From the NCBI GenBank assembly GCA_046330455.1, contig JAXLSU010000001.1, forward strand, positions 124,001 to 188,000: 64,000 nt of DNA, given 5' to 3'. Under the pieces are notes generated by a model. That model ran no database searches and had not been told where the DNA came from. It saw nothing but the letters and a program-made list of their open reading frames with translations. This stretch comes from CAVQXR01 sp046330455 (lineage in GTDB: Bacteria > Actinomycetota > Thermoleophilia > Gaiellales > Gaiellaceae). Both the position numbers and the translations under genes were made by a program. Shown one piece after another: positions 17,281 to 23,780 of this stretch; positions within the stretch are counted from its first letter, which is position 1, and every line of letters begins with the position of its first letter.

Positions 17281-17424
17281 GTGGCCCCGGCCCAGCGAGC
17301 GATCGTCGTCGCGGCTTCGCCGAACCGGTCTTCCAGCGCTTCCGCGTCCCCGAGACCGTCCAGGGACGGTTTTCGCGGACGATTCGAAACTCGCGCAACT
17401 CCGACCGATAACGGGAGGAGGTGA
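17281..17424 (+). CDS. small basic ORF between regulator and peptide array
   Basis: A GTG preceded by AAAGGAGAG at five-base spacing opens a 47-residue Ser/Arg/Pro-rich frame (MAPAQRAIVVAASPNRSSSA...). It begins 15 bases after the regulator stop, and its stop overlaps the ribosome-binding site of the first peptide gene, which suggests coupled translation. No family is recognised. The strong ribosome-binding site is the main support; the low-complexity sequence leaves open that it is only a translated leader. Confidence 0.45.
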   Translation: MAPAQRAIVVAASPNRSSSASASPRPSRDGFRGRFETRATPTDNGRR

Positions 17425-17426
17425 AC

Positions 17427-17516
17427 GTGTTGTCGAAGGCTCGTGTGTTGATTGCTCTGGTGTCGATCGCGGCGACGGTGTCGGCGCTTGGCGCTGGTTT
17501 CTCTGACGGCCGGTAG
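17427..17516 (+). CDS. secretion-like signalling peptide, copy 1 (C-terminus GAGFSDGR)
   Basis: From GTG 17427 the product is 29 residues; from TTG 17430 it is 28 residues and matches the other copies exactly. GGGAGGAGG lies upstream at good spacing. The peptide has a basic start (SKAR), a 15-residue hydrophobic core (VLIALVSIAATVSAL) and the polar tail GAGFSDGR. This is the build of an exported pheromone precursor, with possible signal-peptidase cuts after VSA or LGA that would free a peptide ending in GFSDGR. Compared with copy 2 it has three synonymous codon differences and a different start codon. Confidence 0.75.
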   Translation: MLSKARVLIALVSIAATVSALGAGFSDGR

Positions 17517-17547
17517 TCGGTTCTCGATTCGAAAGGGAGGGTTCGTG

Positions 17548-17634
17548 ATGTCGAAGGCTCGTGTGCTGATCGCTCTGGTCTCGATCGCGGCGACGGTGTC
17601 GGCGCTTGGCGCTGGTTTCTCTGACGGCCGGTAG
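17548..17634 (+). CDS. secretion-like signalling peptide, copy 2
   Basis: The 28-residue product is identical to copies 1, 3 and 4: SKAR start, hydrophobic core and GAGFSDGR tail. The ATG has GGGAGGG seven bases upstream. At DNA level this unit is identical to copy 3 over the full 118-base period, indicating recent duplication or gene conversion. Each copy keeps its own ribosome-binding site and stop codon, so each is translated independently. Confidence 0.75.
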   Translation: MSKARVLIALVSIAATVSALGAGFSDGR

Positions 17635-17665
17635 TCGGTTCTCGATTCGAAAGGGAGGGTTCGTG

Positions 17666-17752
17666 ATGTCGAAGGCTCGTGTGCTGATCGCTCTGGTCTC
17701 GATCGCGGCGACGGTGTCGGCGCTTGGCGCTGGTTTCTCTGACGGCCGGTAG
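17666..17752 (+). CDS. secretion-like signalling peptide, copy 3
   Basis: This 28-residue copy is identical to copy 2 in DNA and protein. The preceding 31-base spacer carries CGATTCGAAA and GGGAGGG, as before copies 2 and 4. The repeated spacer argues that the duplicated unit is a whole translatable cassette and not only a protein repeat. Confidence 0.75.
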   Translation: MSKARVLIALVSIAATVSALGAGFSDGR

Positions 17753-17783
17753 TCGGTTCTCGATTCGAAAGGGAGGGTTCGTG

Positions 17784-17870
17784 ATGTCGAAGGCTCGTGT
17801 GCTGATTGCCCTGGTGTCGATCGCGGCGACGGTGTCGGCGCTCGGTGCCGGGTTCTCCGACGGCCGCTGA
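17784..17870 (+). CDS. secretion-like signalling peptide, copy 4
   Basis: The 28-residue product is identical to the other copies, yet nine codons differ from copy 2 and all nine changes are synonymous; the stop is TGA instead of TAG. Unchanged protein in the most diverged copy points to selection on the peptide sequence. A terminator-like hairpin follows about 45 bases later, closing the array. Confidence 0.78.
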   Translation: MSKARVLIALVSIAATVSALGAGFSDGR

Positions 17871-17911
17871 GGTGCGGCCGCCGGCCCCGGCAGCTGGGAC
17901 GACGACGGTGA

Positions 17912-17971
17912 GGGCGGGCTCCTCCGACGGCCGATAGGCAAGCGAGCGATCGGTCGGGGAGGAGCCCGCTC
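17912..17971 (+). terminator. strong hairpin after the peptide array
   Basis: GCGGGCTCCTCC (17914-17925) pairs perfectly with GGAGGAGCCCGC (17958-17969), with further pairing of the inner CGGCCGAT and ATCGGTCG. A second, short hairpin (CGCCGGAG/CTCCGGCG, 17974-17991) follows directly. Together they should end or attenuate the array transcript. Confidence 0.6.
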
Positions 17972-17994
17972 GTCGCCGGAGAACTCCGGCGCCG

Positions 17995-18120
17995 ATGGCG
18001 CTCCCGTCTCGCTCCCAGCCGGTCGGCCGTTCCTCGCTCTGGCCGCTCGTCGCCCTGGTCGGGATGCTCGTGGCGGCGTGGCTCGTCGCCGTGGCGCTGA
18101 TCGTCGCCGAGCTCGCCTGA
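17995..18120 (+). CDS. possible 41-residue single-span membrane peptide
   Basis: The frame encodes a basic/polar start (MALPSRSQPVGRSS) and one hydrophobic helix (LWPLVALVGMLVAAWLVAVA...). The only Shine-Dalgarno-like match (GGAG) lies about 13 bases upstream, inside the small hairpin at 17974-17991, so translation is doubtful. No family is recognised. It lies between the peptide array and the lipoprotein gene on the same strand; any link to peptide export is speculation. Confidence 0.4.
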   Translation: MALPSRSQPVGRSSLWPLVALVGMLVAAWLVAVALIVAELA

Positions 18121-18153
18121 CGGGGCACATCGCCCGGTCCGTACACTCGGTGG

Positions 18154-19143
18154 ATGCGCCGGGTCTCCCTGTCTGTCGCATCGGCTGTCGGAGCGGCGCT
18201 GCTGCTCGTCGCGTGCGGCGGCGGGAACGACGCGGGCACCGCGACCTCGACGGGCTCCGCCGCGGCGATCGTCGAGACGACGAGCGTCACGACCACCGCC
18301 ACGGGTGAGGCGCCGGAAGGCTCGATCAACGCGCTGCTCCGGGCGAACCCGGCCGACGACGTTGCGCTCGTCTTCGGGACGATCGACTACTCGGTGGGCG
18401 AGAACCGGATCAGCTTCCTCGTCGTCAACCAGCAGAGCGAGCTGATCATCGCCCCGTCGGCGACGGTCAGGGTCGCGAAGGGCTCCTCGCTCGACGCCGT
18501 TCCGACGCTCGGGACGACGGCCCGGAGCCTCGACGTGGGGCTCTCCGAGGACGAGGTGGACGACGGGGAGTTCAACGCCCCGGCCGTCTACGTCACGCAC
18601 CTCGAGCTGGACGAGGCCGGCACGTACACGCTGCTCGTCGAGCCCGAGGGCGGGGAGATCCAGGCGGTGGGGCAGATCGAGGTCGCCGAGACGTCGGCGG
18701 CGCCGGGAGTCGGCGATCGGGCGATTCCGTCCGACAACCCGACGCTCGACGACGCGTTCGCCGAGGACATCACGACCGCCCGGCCGCCCGACACCGAGAT
18801 GCTCCGCTACTCGGTCGCCGAGAGCCTCGAGGAGGGTGTTCCCTTCGTCGTCACCTTCGCGACGCCTCGGTTCTGCCAGAGCCGTGTCTGCGGGCCTGTA
18901 GTCGCGATCGTCGACAAGGCGCGCCAGGAGCTCGAGGGCTCCGGCGTTCGCTTCATCCACGTCGAGATCTACGAGAACAACGATCCGCAACAGGGATTCA
19001 ATCGCTGGGTCGAGGAGTGGAGCCTCCCCACCGAGCCGTTCACGTTCCTCGTCGGCGCCGACGGCGTGATCAGAGACCGCTTCGAGGGGCTCGTGACCGT
19101 CGGTGAGCTGACCGGCGCCGTGCGCGACACGCTTCTTCGCTAG
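18154..19143 (+). CDS. lipoprotein with thioredoxin-like C-terminal domain
   Basis: A lipobox LLLVACGGG places the lipidated Cys at residue 21 and the protein outside the membrane. A Thr/Ala linker and an immunoglobulin-like beta region (about residues 70-170) follow. The C-terminal 120 residues resemble a thioredoxin fold: PFVVTFATPRFCQSRVCGPV, then FIHVEIYEN, TEPFTFLVGADGVIRDRFEG. The two cysteines are spaced CX4C rather than the CXXC of true thioredoxins, so disulfide chemistry is uncertain. Length is 329. A rhodanese gene follows by about 60 bases. Confidence 0.82.
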   Translation: MRRVSLSVASAVGAALLLVACGGGNDAGTATSTGSAAAIVETTSVTTTATGEAPEGSINALLRANPADDVALVFGTIDYSVGENRISFLVVNQQSELIIAPSATVRVAKGSSLDAVPTLGTTARSLDVGLSEDEVDDGEFNAPAVYVTHLELDEAGTYTLLVEPEGGEIQAVGQIEVAETSAAPGVGDRAIPSDNPTLDDAFAEDITTARPPDTEMLRYSVAESLEEGVPFVVTFATPRFCQSRVCGPVVAIVDKARQELEGSGVRFIHVEIYENNDPQQGFNRWVEEWSLPTEPFTFLVGADGVIRDRFEGLVTVGELTGAVRDTLLR

Positions 19144-19200
19144 GCTGATGACCGCGCTATAACTTTACTCTTTGAAGTAGGTTTGAAGGAGGAGCACACG

Positions 19201-20052
19201 ATGGCTGAAGAGGGCTACGCGAAGCCGGTTCTCGTGTCGACGGACTGGGTCGCCGAGCATCTGAGCGCCCCGGACGTGGTCGTCGCCGAGGTCGACGAGA
19301 ATCCCGATCTCTACGACGAGGGCCACATCCCCGGCGCGGTGAAGCTCCACTGGAAGGACGACCTCCAGGATCCCGTCGAGCGCGACCTCGTCGACCGGGC
19401 GGCGTTCGAGGGGCTCATGGGCGCCAGGGGCATCGGGAACGACACGACCCTCGTGCTCTACGGCGACAAGAACAACTGGTTCGCCGCGTACGCCTACTGG
19501 TACGTGAAGACGTACGGCCACGGCGACGTGCGGATCCTGAACGGCGGGCGCCAGAAGTGGATCGACGAGGGGCGCGAGCTCACGACCGAGACCCCGGTGC
19601 CCGCGGCGGCGAGCTACACGGCCAGGGAGCGCGACGAGTCGATCCGCGCCTATCGCGACCAGGTGCGGGAGTGGATCGGCGCCCCGGGGCGCGCGCTCGT
19701 GGACGTTCGTAGCCCGGGCGAGTACGCGGGCGACCTGCTCGCTCCTCCCGGCTACGAGCAGGAGGGCGCCATGCGCGGCGGCCACATCCCGACCGCCGCC
19801 TCGATCCCGTGGGCGACCGCGGTGCAGGACGACGGGACGTTCAAGCCGGCCGGCGAGCTCCGGGAGATCTACGACGCGAAGGGGGTCACCGCCGACACGC
19901 AGGTGACGGCCTACTGCCGGATCGGCGAGCGGAGCGCCCATACCTGGTTCGTTCTTCGCGAGCTGCTCGGCTACGAGAACGTCCGCAACTACGACGGCTC
20001 GTGGACGGAGTGGGGCAATCTCGTCGACGTGCCGATCGAGAAGGGCAGCTGA
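19201..20052 (+). CDS. thiosulfate/3-mercaptopyruvate sulfurtransferase (tandem rhodanese)
   Basis: The 283-residue protein has two rhodanese domains. The second carries the active-site Cys in VTAYCRIGERSAHTWF; the first (PDVVVAEVDENPDLYDEGHI) is the inactive structural domain. CRIGERS is the loop of actinobacterial CysA/SseA-type thiosulfate sulfurtransferases, which move sulfane sulfur to cyanide or thiols. The ATG at 19201 has AAGGAGGAGC at ideal spacing. A lone -10-like TATAAC occurs at 19158-19163 in an AT-rich patch without an obvious -35. Confidence 0.93.
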   Translation: MAEEGYAKPVLVSTDWVAEHLSAPDVVVAEVDENPDLYDEGHIPGAVKLHWKDDLQDPVERDLVDRAAFEGLMGARGIGNDTTLVLYGDKNNWFAAYAYWYVKTYGHGDVRILNGGRQKWIDEGRELTTETPVPAAASYTARERDESIRAYRDQVREWIGAPGRALVDVRSPGEYAGDLLAPPGYEQEGAMRGGHIPTAASIPWATAVQDDGTFKPAGELREIYDAKGVTADTQVTAYCRIGERSAHTWFVLRELLGYENVRNYDGSWTEWGNLVDVPIEKGS

Positions 20053-20071
20053 TCGCTCCCGGGATCCGGCA

Positions 20072-20098
20072 GGGCCGGATGAGATCCGGCCCCTACAG
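20072..20098 (+). repeat. dispersed GTAGGGGC-type palindromic repeat
   Basis: GGGCCGGAT-GAG-ATCCGGCCC is a perfect nine-base stem followed by CCTACAG. The same design recurs at 30985, 33327 and 40389-40623 in either orientation, always between genes or at gene ends. It behaves like a REP element. Confidence 0.75.
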
Positions 20099-20155
20099 GG
20101 GCTGCCGGCGCGTGCGCAAGGGCATCAGGGGCCTCCGGCGTGCGCGCAGGGGCCG

Positions 20156-20710
20156 ATGACCCGTCCCGTGGTCGCCCAGCTGCTCGTCGTCGCGGCGACA
20201 GACCGCGAGCTCACCGGCGCCGGCAGGGCACGGACACTTGCGTGCGGGATCGGCCCGGTCGAGTCCGCGGTCCGAACGGCGGCCGCACTCGCACAGGCTC
20301 GGCCCGGACGGCTGCTGCACGTCGGGATTGCCGGGGCCCGGCGCGGCGGTGAGGTCGGGCTGCTCGACATCGTCGTGGGGAGCGAGGCCGTCTACTGCGA
20401 CTCCGAGCTCGCGACGCCGCTCGCCGCAGACCCGGAGCTGCTGCGGACGGTGAGCGGTGCGCTGCCCGGTGTGCGCGTGCTCCCGATCGGGACGAGCGGC
20501 CGTGTCGGAGGTGCGAGGGCAACGCCGATCGAGGCGATGGAGGGCTACGCCGTGCTCCGGGCGGCGGGGCTCGCCGGCGTCCCCGCGGTCGAGGTACGGG
20601 TCGTCTCGAACGAGATCGAGGAGGCCGATCGCTCTCGCTGGCTGTTCGACGAGGCGTTCGCCCGCCTCGAGCAGGCCACCGGCGTGCTCGTGGACGCGCT
20701 CGGCGCCTGA
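20156..20710 (+). CDS. purine nucleosidase-like protein (MTA/SAH or futalosine hydrolase type)
   Basis: The 184-residue protein belongs to the PNP/UDP phosphorylase fold. Visible motifs are LACGIGPVESAVRTAAAL, HVGIAGARRGGEVGL, ATPIEAMEGYAVLRAAGL (ribose/base-binding Met-Glu region) and VRVVSNEIEEADRSRW. The SNE...DRSRW ending is close to futalosine hydrolase (MqnB), which splits futalosine in the alternative menaquinone route. No other mqn gene is in the window, so the exact substrate is uncertain. The protein is shorter than typical MqnB or MTA/SAH nucleosidases (about 220). Confidence 0.7.
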   Translation: MTRPVVAQLLVVAATDRELTGAGRARTLACGIGPVESAVRTAAALAQARPGRLLHVGIAGARRGGEVGLLDIVVGSEAVYCDSELATPLAADPELLRTVSGALPGVRVLPIGTSGRVGGARATPIEAMEGYAVLRAAGLAGVPAVEVRVVSNEIEEADRSRWLFDEAFARLEQATGVLVDALGA

Positions 20711-20857
20711 CGGGCGGGGACCTCGGGGTTCAGCCGGCGCTACGCGGGTCGCGGCCGGCCGAGCCCGTGACCGCCGGGCTCCGCCAGGCTCCAGCGTGGG
20801 TCGCGCCCGGCCGAGCCGGCCGCTCAGCCGCGAAGTCCGCTCAGCCGCGAAGTCCGT

Positions 20858-21688
20858 TCAGCCGCGGAGGAGTGGACGGGTCAGGCACGTCGGGCCGCCG
20901 TCTCCCTTGCGCGAGATCTCGTCGCCCCGGTACACGAGCACCTCGACCCCGGCCTGTTCCATTCGGCGTCGCGTCTCGTCGTTGCCCTCGAGGGCGAGCG
21001 CCAGGCGCGGAGCGAGCGCGAGCACGTTCGGGCCCATCGTCTCGAACTCCTCGTCGGCCACGTGGACGAGCCGGATCCCGCGCTCCTCCAGCAGCCGCAC
21101 CAGCCGGACCGGCATGAGCGGGAGGTAGACGACGGCGAGGTCGTCGGCGAGCGGGGAGATGAACGACATCAGGTGCAGCACCTCGCCGGCCCCACGGTGG
21201 TGCGGCAGGTCGAACGCGAGCACGTCGACCTCCGGCAGGGCGGCGGCGAGCGCCGCCACCCCGGCCTCGTTCGTCCGGTAGCCGATCCCCACGAGCAGCG
21301 TCCGGGAGTCGAGCCAGAGTGTGTCGCCGCCCTCCACGGTCGCGGGTGGTTCGATCCTGCCGGCGACGGGAACACCGGCCGCCCGCAGATCGGCCTCCAT
21401 CGCGGCGACCTCGCTCCGGCGGCCCTCCTTGCCGGGCCGCAACAGGATCGCTCCGGCAACGGCGACGAGCGCAGGGTCGTAGACGTAGATCGCATCCGGA
21501 TTTCCCGGTTCGGGCGTTCGGCCGACCACGACCTCGGCGCCCGAGTCCGACAGCGCCGCGCAGAATGCCTCGTGCTCGGCCGCGAGGCCGACAGGATCGG
21601 GAGCAGCCCGCCAGCCGTACTCCCGCCAGGCGGCGATCGCGTCCTCCGCGGGCGCGCGCACGAGCACACGGCGAAGCGGCGCGGTCAT
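20858..21688 (-). CDS. amidinohydrolase, dimethylarginine dimethylaminohydrolase-like
   Basis: The protein has the pentein (amidinotransferase) fold. Conserved elements are the substrate loop with NPDAIYVYDPALV, VEGGDTLWLDSRTLLVG, the catalytic His in GEVLHLMSFIS and the catalytic Cys in DGGPTCLTRPLLRG near the C-terminus. DDAH-type enzymes hydrolyse methylated arginines to citrulline; related bacterial enzymes act on other guanidines. The ATG at 21688 gives 276 residues; the longer frame upstream is antisense to selD. Its start is only 42 bases from the divergent selD gene. Confidence 0.85.
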   Translation of the reverse strand: MTAPLRRVLVRAPAEDAIAAWREYGWRAAPDPVGLAAEHEAFCAALSDSGAEVVVGRTPEPGNPDAIYVYDPALVAVAGAILLRPGKEGRRSEVAAMEADLRAAGVPVAGRIEPPATVEGGDTLWLDSRTLLVGIGYRTNEAGVAALAAALPEVDVLAFDLPHHRGAGEVLHLMSFISPLADDLAVVYLPLMPVRLVRLLEERGIRLVHVADEEFETMGPNVLALAPRLALALEGNDETRRRMEQAGVEVLVYRGDEISRKGDGGPTCLTRPLLRG

Positions 21689-21730
21689 GTCCTGGCAGCC
21701 GAACCGGGCCTCCCCGGTACCCTCCATGGC

Positions 21731-22759
21731 ATGGAGCCTACTGCTCGGCTCACCGAGCTCGCGCCGGCCGGGGGGTGTGCGGCGAAGTACTCGGCGGCCC
21801 GCCTCGAGGAGCTGCTTCGCGGCTTTGCGCCGGTGGAGTCGGAGAACCTGCTCGTCGGGCTCGCGCCTGCCGACGATGCGGCCGTCTACCGGCTCGACGA
21901 TGAGCGCGCGCTGATCTTCACGGTCGACTTCTTTCCCCCGCTCGTCGACGACCCGGCCGAGTTCGGTGCGATCGCCGCGACGAACGCGCTGAACGACGTC
22001 TTCGCGATGGGCGGGGCCCCGCTGCTCGCCCTCTCCGTGGCCGCGTTTCCCGAGGAGCTGCCGGGGGCGACGGTCGCCGCGGTGCTCTCGGCCGCCGACG
22101 CGAAGGTTCGGGAGGCCGGTGCGCTGCTCGCCGGCGGCCACACGATCCGCGATCCGGAGCCGAAGTACGGCCTCGCCGTGGTCGGGACAGCGTCTCCGGA
22201 TGCGATCTGGCGCAAGAGCGAGGCCCGGCCCGGCGACGCCCTCTACCTGACGAAGCCGCTCGGAACGGGGCTCGTGCTCACCGGGGTCAAGCAGGGGCTC
22301 CTCCCGGACACGGCAAGGGCGCAGGCGGTGTCGGCGATGACCGAGCTGAACCGGGACGCGGCGGACGTGCTTCGCCCGCACCTTCCGCACGCCGTCACGG
22401 ACGTGACGGGGTTCGGCCTGTTCGGGCACTCGGTCGAGATCGCCGAGCGAAGCGGTGTCCGGCTCGTGCTCGAAGCGAGCCGGCTTCCCGCGCTCGAGGG
22501 CGCCCTCGAGGCTGCCCGGGCCGGCATCAGGACGGGCGGCGACCCGCGCAACCGCGAGTTCGCCGCCGACCGGGCGTCGACCGCCGACATCCCCGACGAG
22601 CTCGAGCTGCTCGGCTACGACCCCCAGACGGCGGGCGGTCTCCTCGTCTCGCTCCCGGCCGCACACGGTCCCGTGCTCGAGGCCGAGTTCCGTGACCGGG
22701 GGCTCTTTCTCGCCAGGATCGGCTGCGTCGAGGCGGGCCAGGGCGTGCTCGCCGTCTGA
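21731..22759 (+). CDS. selD: selenide, water dikinase (selenophosphate synthetase)
   Basis: SelD makes monoselenophosphate from selenide and ATP for selenocysteine or selenouridine. The N-terminal loop APAGGCAAKYSAARLEEL has the catalytic Cys and the Lys, although the second Cys of the usual GCGCK motif is Ala. AIFTVDFF-like magnesium-binding (ALIFTVDFFPPLVDD), NALNDVFAMGGAP and TDVTGFGLFGHSVE are all characteristic. Length (342) is normal. No selA, selB, tRNA-Sec or selenouridine synthase gene was seen nearby, so the destination of the selenium is unknown. Confidence 0.95.
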   Translation: MEPTARLTELAPAGGCAAKYSAARLEELLRGFAPVESENLLVGLAPADDAAVYRLDDERALIFTVDFFPPLVDDPAEFGAIAATNALNDVFAMGGAPLLALSVAAFPEELPGATVAAVLSAADAKVREAGALLAGGHTIRDPEPKYGLAVVGTASPDAIWRKSEARPGDALYLTKPLGTGLVLTGVKQGLLPDTARAQAVSAMTELNRDAADVLRPHLPHAVTDVTGFGLFGHSVEIAERSGVRLVLEASRLPALEGALEAARAGIRTGGDPRNREFAADRASTADIPDELELLGYDPQTAGGLLVSLPAAHGPVLEAEFRDRGLFLARIGCVEAGQGVLAV

Positions 22760-22784
22760 GGCCAGGGCCGTGCCGGCACCGAGA

Positions 22785-23753
22785 ATGGCCTCGACGGCCG
22801 GGTCGCTCCGAGCGCGCTGGCGTGCCCATCGCCTGACGCCGGAGGGCTTTCGCACCCTCTCGCTCGCCTCGGTCGGAGCGCTCTATCTCGTGATGGTGAC
22901 CGGCGCGATCGTCCGGCTCACGGGGTCGGGCCTCGGCTGCGAGAACTGGCCACGCTGCGGTGACAAGCCGTTCCCGGAGAGCGGCCTGCACTCGTTCATC
23001 GAGTTCGGCAACCGGTTGATCTCGCTCGGCGCGATCATCCTCGCCCTCGTCGTCTGGGTGCTGTCACGGCACGTTCCCGACCTGCCGCGGCGGGTGACGC
23101 GACTCGCTCTGTTCGTAGCGCTCGCCACGATCGCCCAGATTCCTCTCGGCGGTGTCACGGTGATGCTCGAGCTGAGCCCCTACGCGGTGATGAGCCACTT
23201 CCTGCTCGCGCTCCTTGCGATCGGCATCGCGACGCTCGTCGTCATGGAGGCGCATGCGTTCGCGCGGGGCCGCGGTGAGTCCCGGTTCCCGCGCCCGCTC
23301 GCCTGGCTCTCGCTGCTCCTGCTTCCCTCGGCGCTCGCGCTCATCGTCACCGGCGCGTTCGTCACGGCCGCCGGCCCTCACCCGGGGTCGAGCGGCGACG
23401 AGATCCCACGGCTCGGGAACGTCGTCGACGCCGCGCACGTCCACGCGGTCGCGACCGGGGTGTTCGGAGTCGCGTTCGCGATCGCCGTCGGAGCGCTCGT
23501 CTGGCTCCGCCGCGAGGCGTTTCCAGAGCTCCGGCTGAGCGTCGTGATCATCCTGCTCCTCGGAGCCGAGATCGGGGTCGGGCAGTGGCAGTGGAACACG
23601 GCGCTCCCCTGGGGGGTCGTGCTCCTGCACGTCGCGCTCGCCTCCGCGATCTGGTGTGCGCTCGTCGCGTTCGTCGTCCGGCTCGCCTGGGCGGCGCAGC
23701 TTCGGCGGGCCGTTTCCGTGCGCGGTGCGGTTCCGGCGCACCGGCTCCCGTAA
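22785..23753 (+). CDS. ctaA: heme A synthase (COX15/CtaA family)
   Basis: The protein (about 322 residues, eight membrane spans) oxidises heme O to heme A for aa3-type oxidases. Conserved features are LTGSGLGCENWPRC with the paired cysteines of the CtaA extracellular loop, IEFGNRLISL, MSHFLLALL, DAAHVHAVAT and LLHVALAS. The first heme-ligand region reads EFGNR, with Asn where Bacillus CtaA has His. An in-frame GTG at 22770 has a GAGG upstream and may be the true start. It follows selD by 25 bases. Confidence 0.9.
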   Translation: MASTAGSLRARWRAHRLTPEGFRTLSLASVGALYLVMVTGAIVRLTGSGLGCENWPRCGDKPFPESGLHSFIEFGNRLISLGAIILALVVWVLSRHVPDLPRRVTRLALFVALATIAQIPLGGVTVMLELSPYAVMSHFLLALLAIGIATLVVMEAHAFARGRGESRFPRPLAWLSLLLLPSALALIVTGAFVTAAGPHPGSSGDEIPRLGNVVDAAHVHAVATGVFGVAFAIAVGALVWLRREAFPELRLSVVIILLLGAEIGVGQWQWNTALPWGVVLLHVALASAIWCALVAFVVRLAWAAQLRRAVSVRGAVPAHRLP

Positions 23754-23780
23754 GATCTCGCCATCGGCGCCCACCTCCGC

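Larger units (their letters stand above)
17430..17870 (+). repeat. tandem direct repeat, 118-base period, four units
   Basis: Start codons of copies 2-4 are at 17548, 17666 and 17784, exactly 118 bases apart; copy 1 begins 118 bases earlier at 17430. Each unit contains one complete peptide gene and a 31-base spacer with a ribosome-binding site. There are no variable spacers, so this is not a CRISPR array. The large open frame on the opposite strand with repetitive sequence is the antisense shadow of this array. Confidence 0.95.

Noticed and set aside
17430..17870. Tandem direct repeats as a CRISPR array
   Set aside because: The unit is 118 bases with no variable spacers, encodes intact small genes, and no cas gene is present.
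16573..18990. Very long minus-strand open frame with repetitive protein sequence opposite the regulator and peptide array
   Set aside because: Its repeats mirror the tandem peptide genes exactly, it lacks a start signal, and the plus strand carries convincing genes throughout. It is an antisense shadow typical of high-GC DNA.
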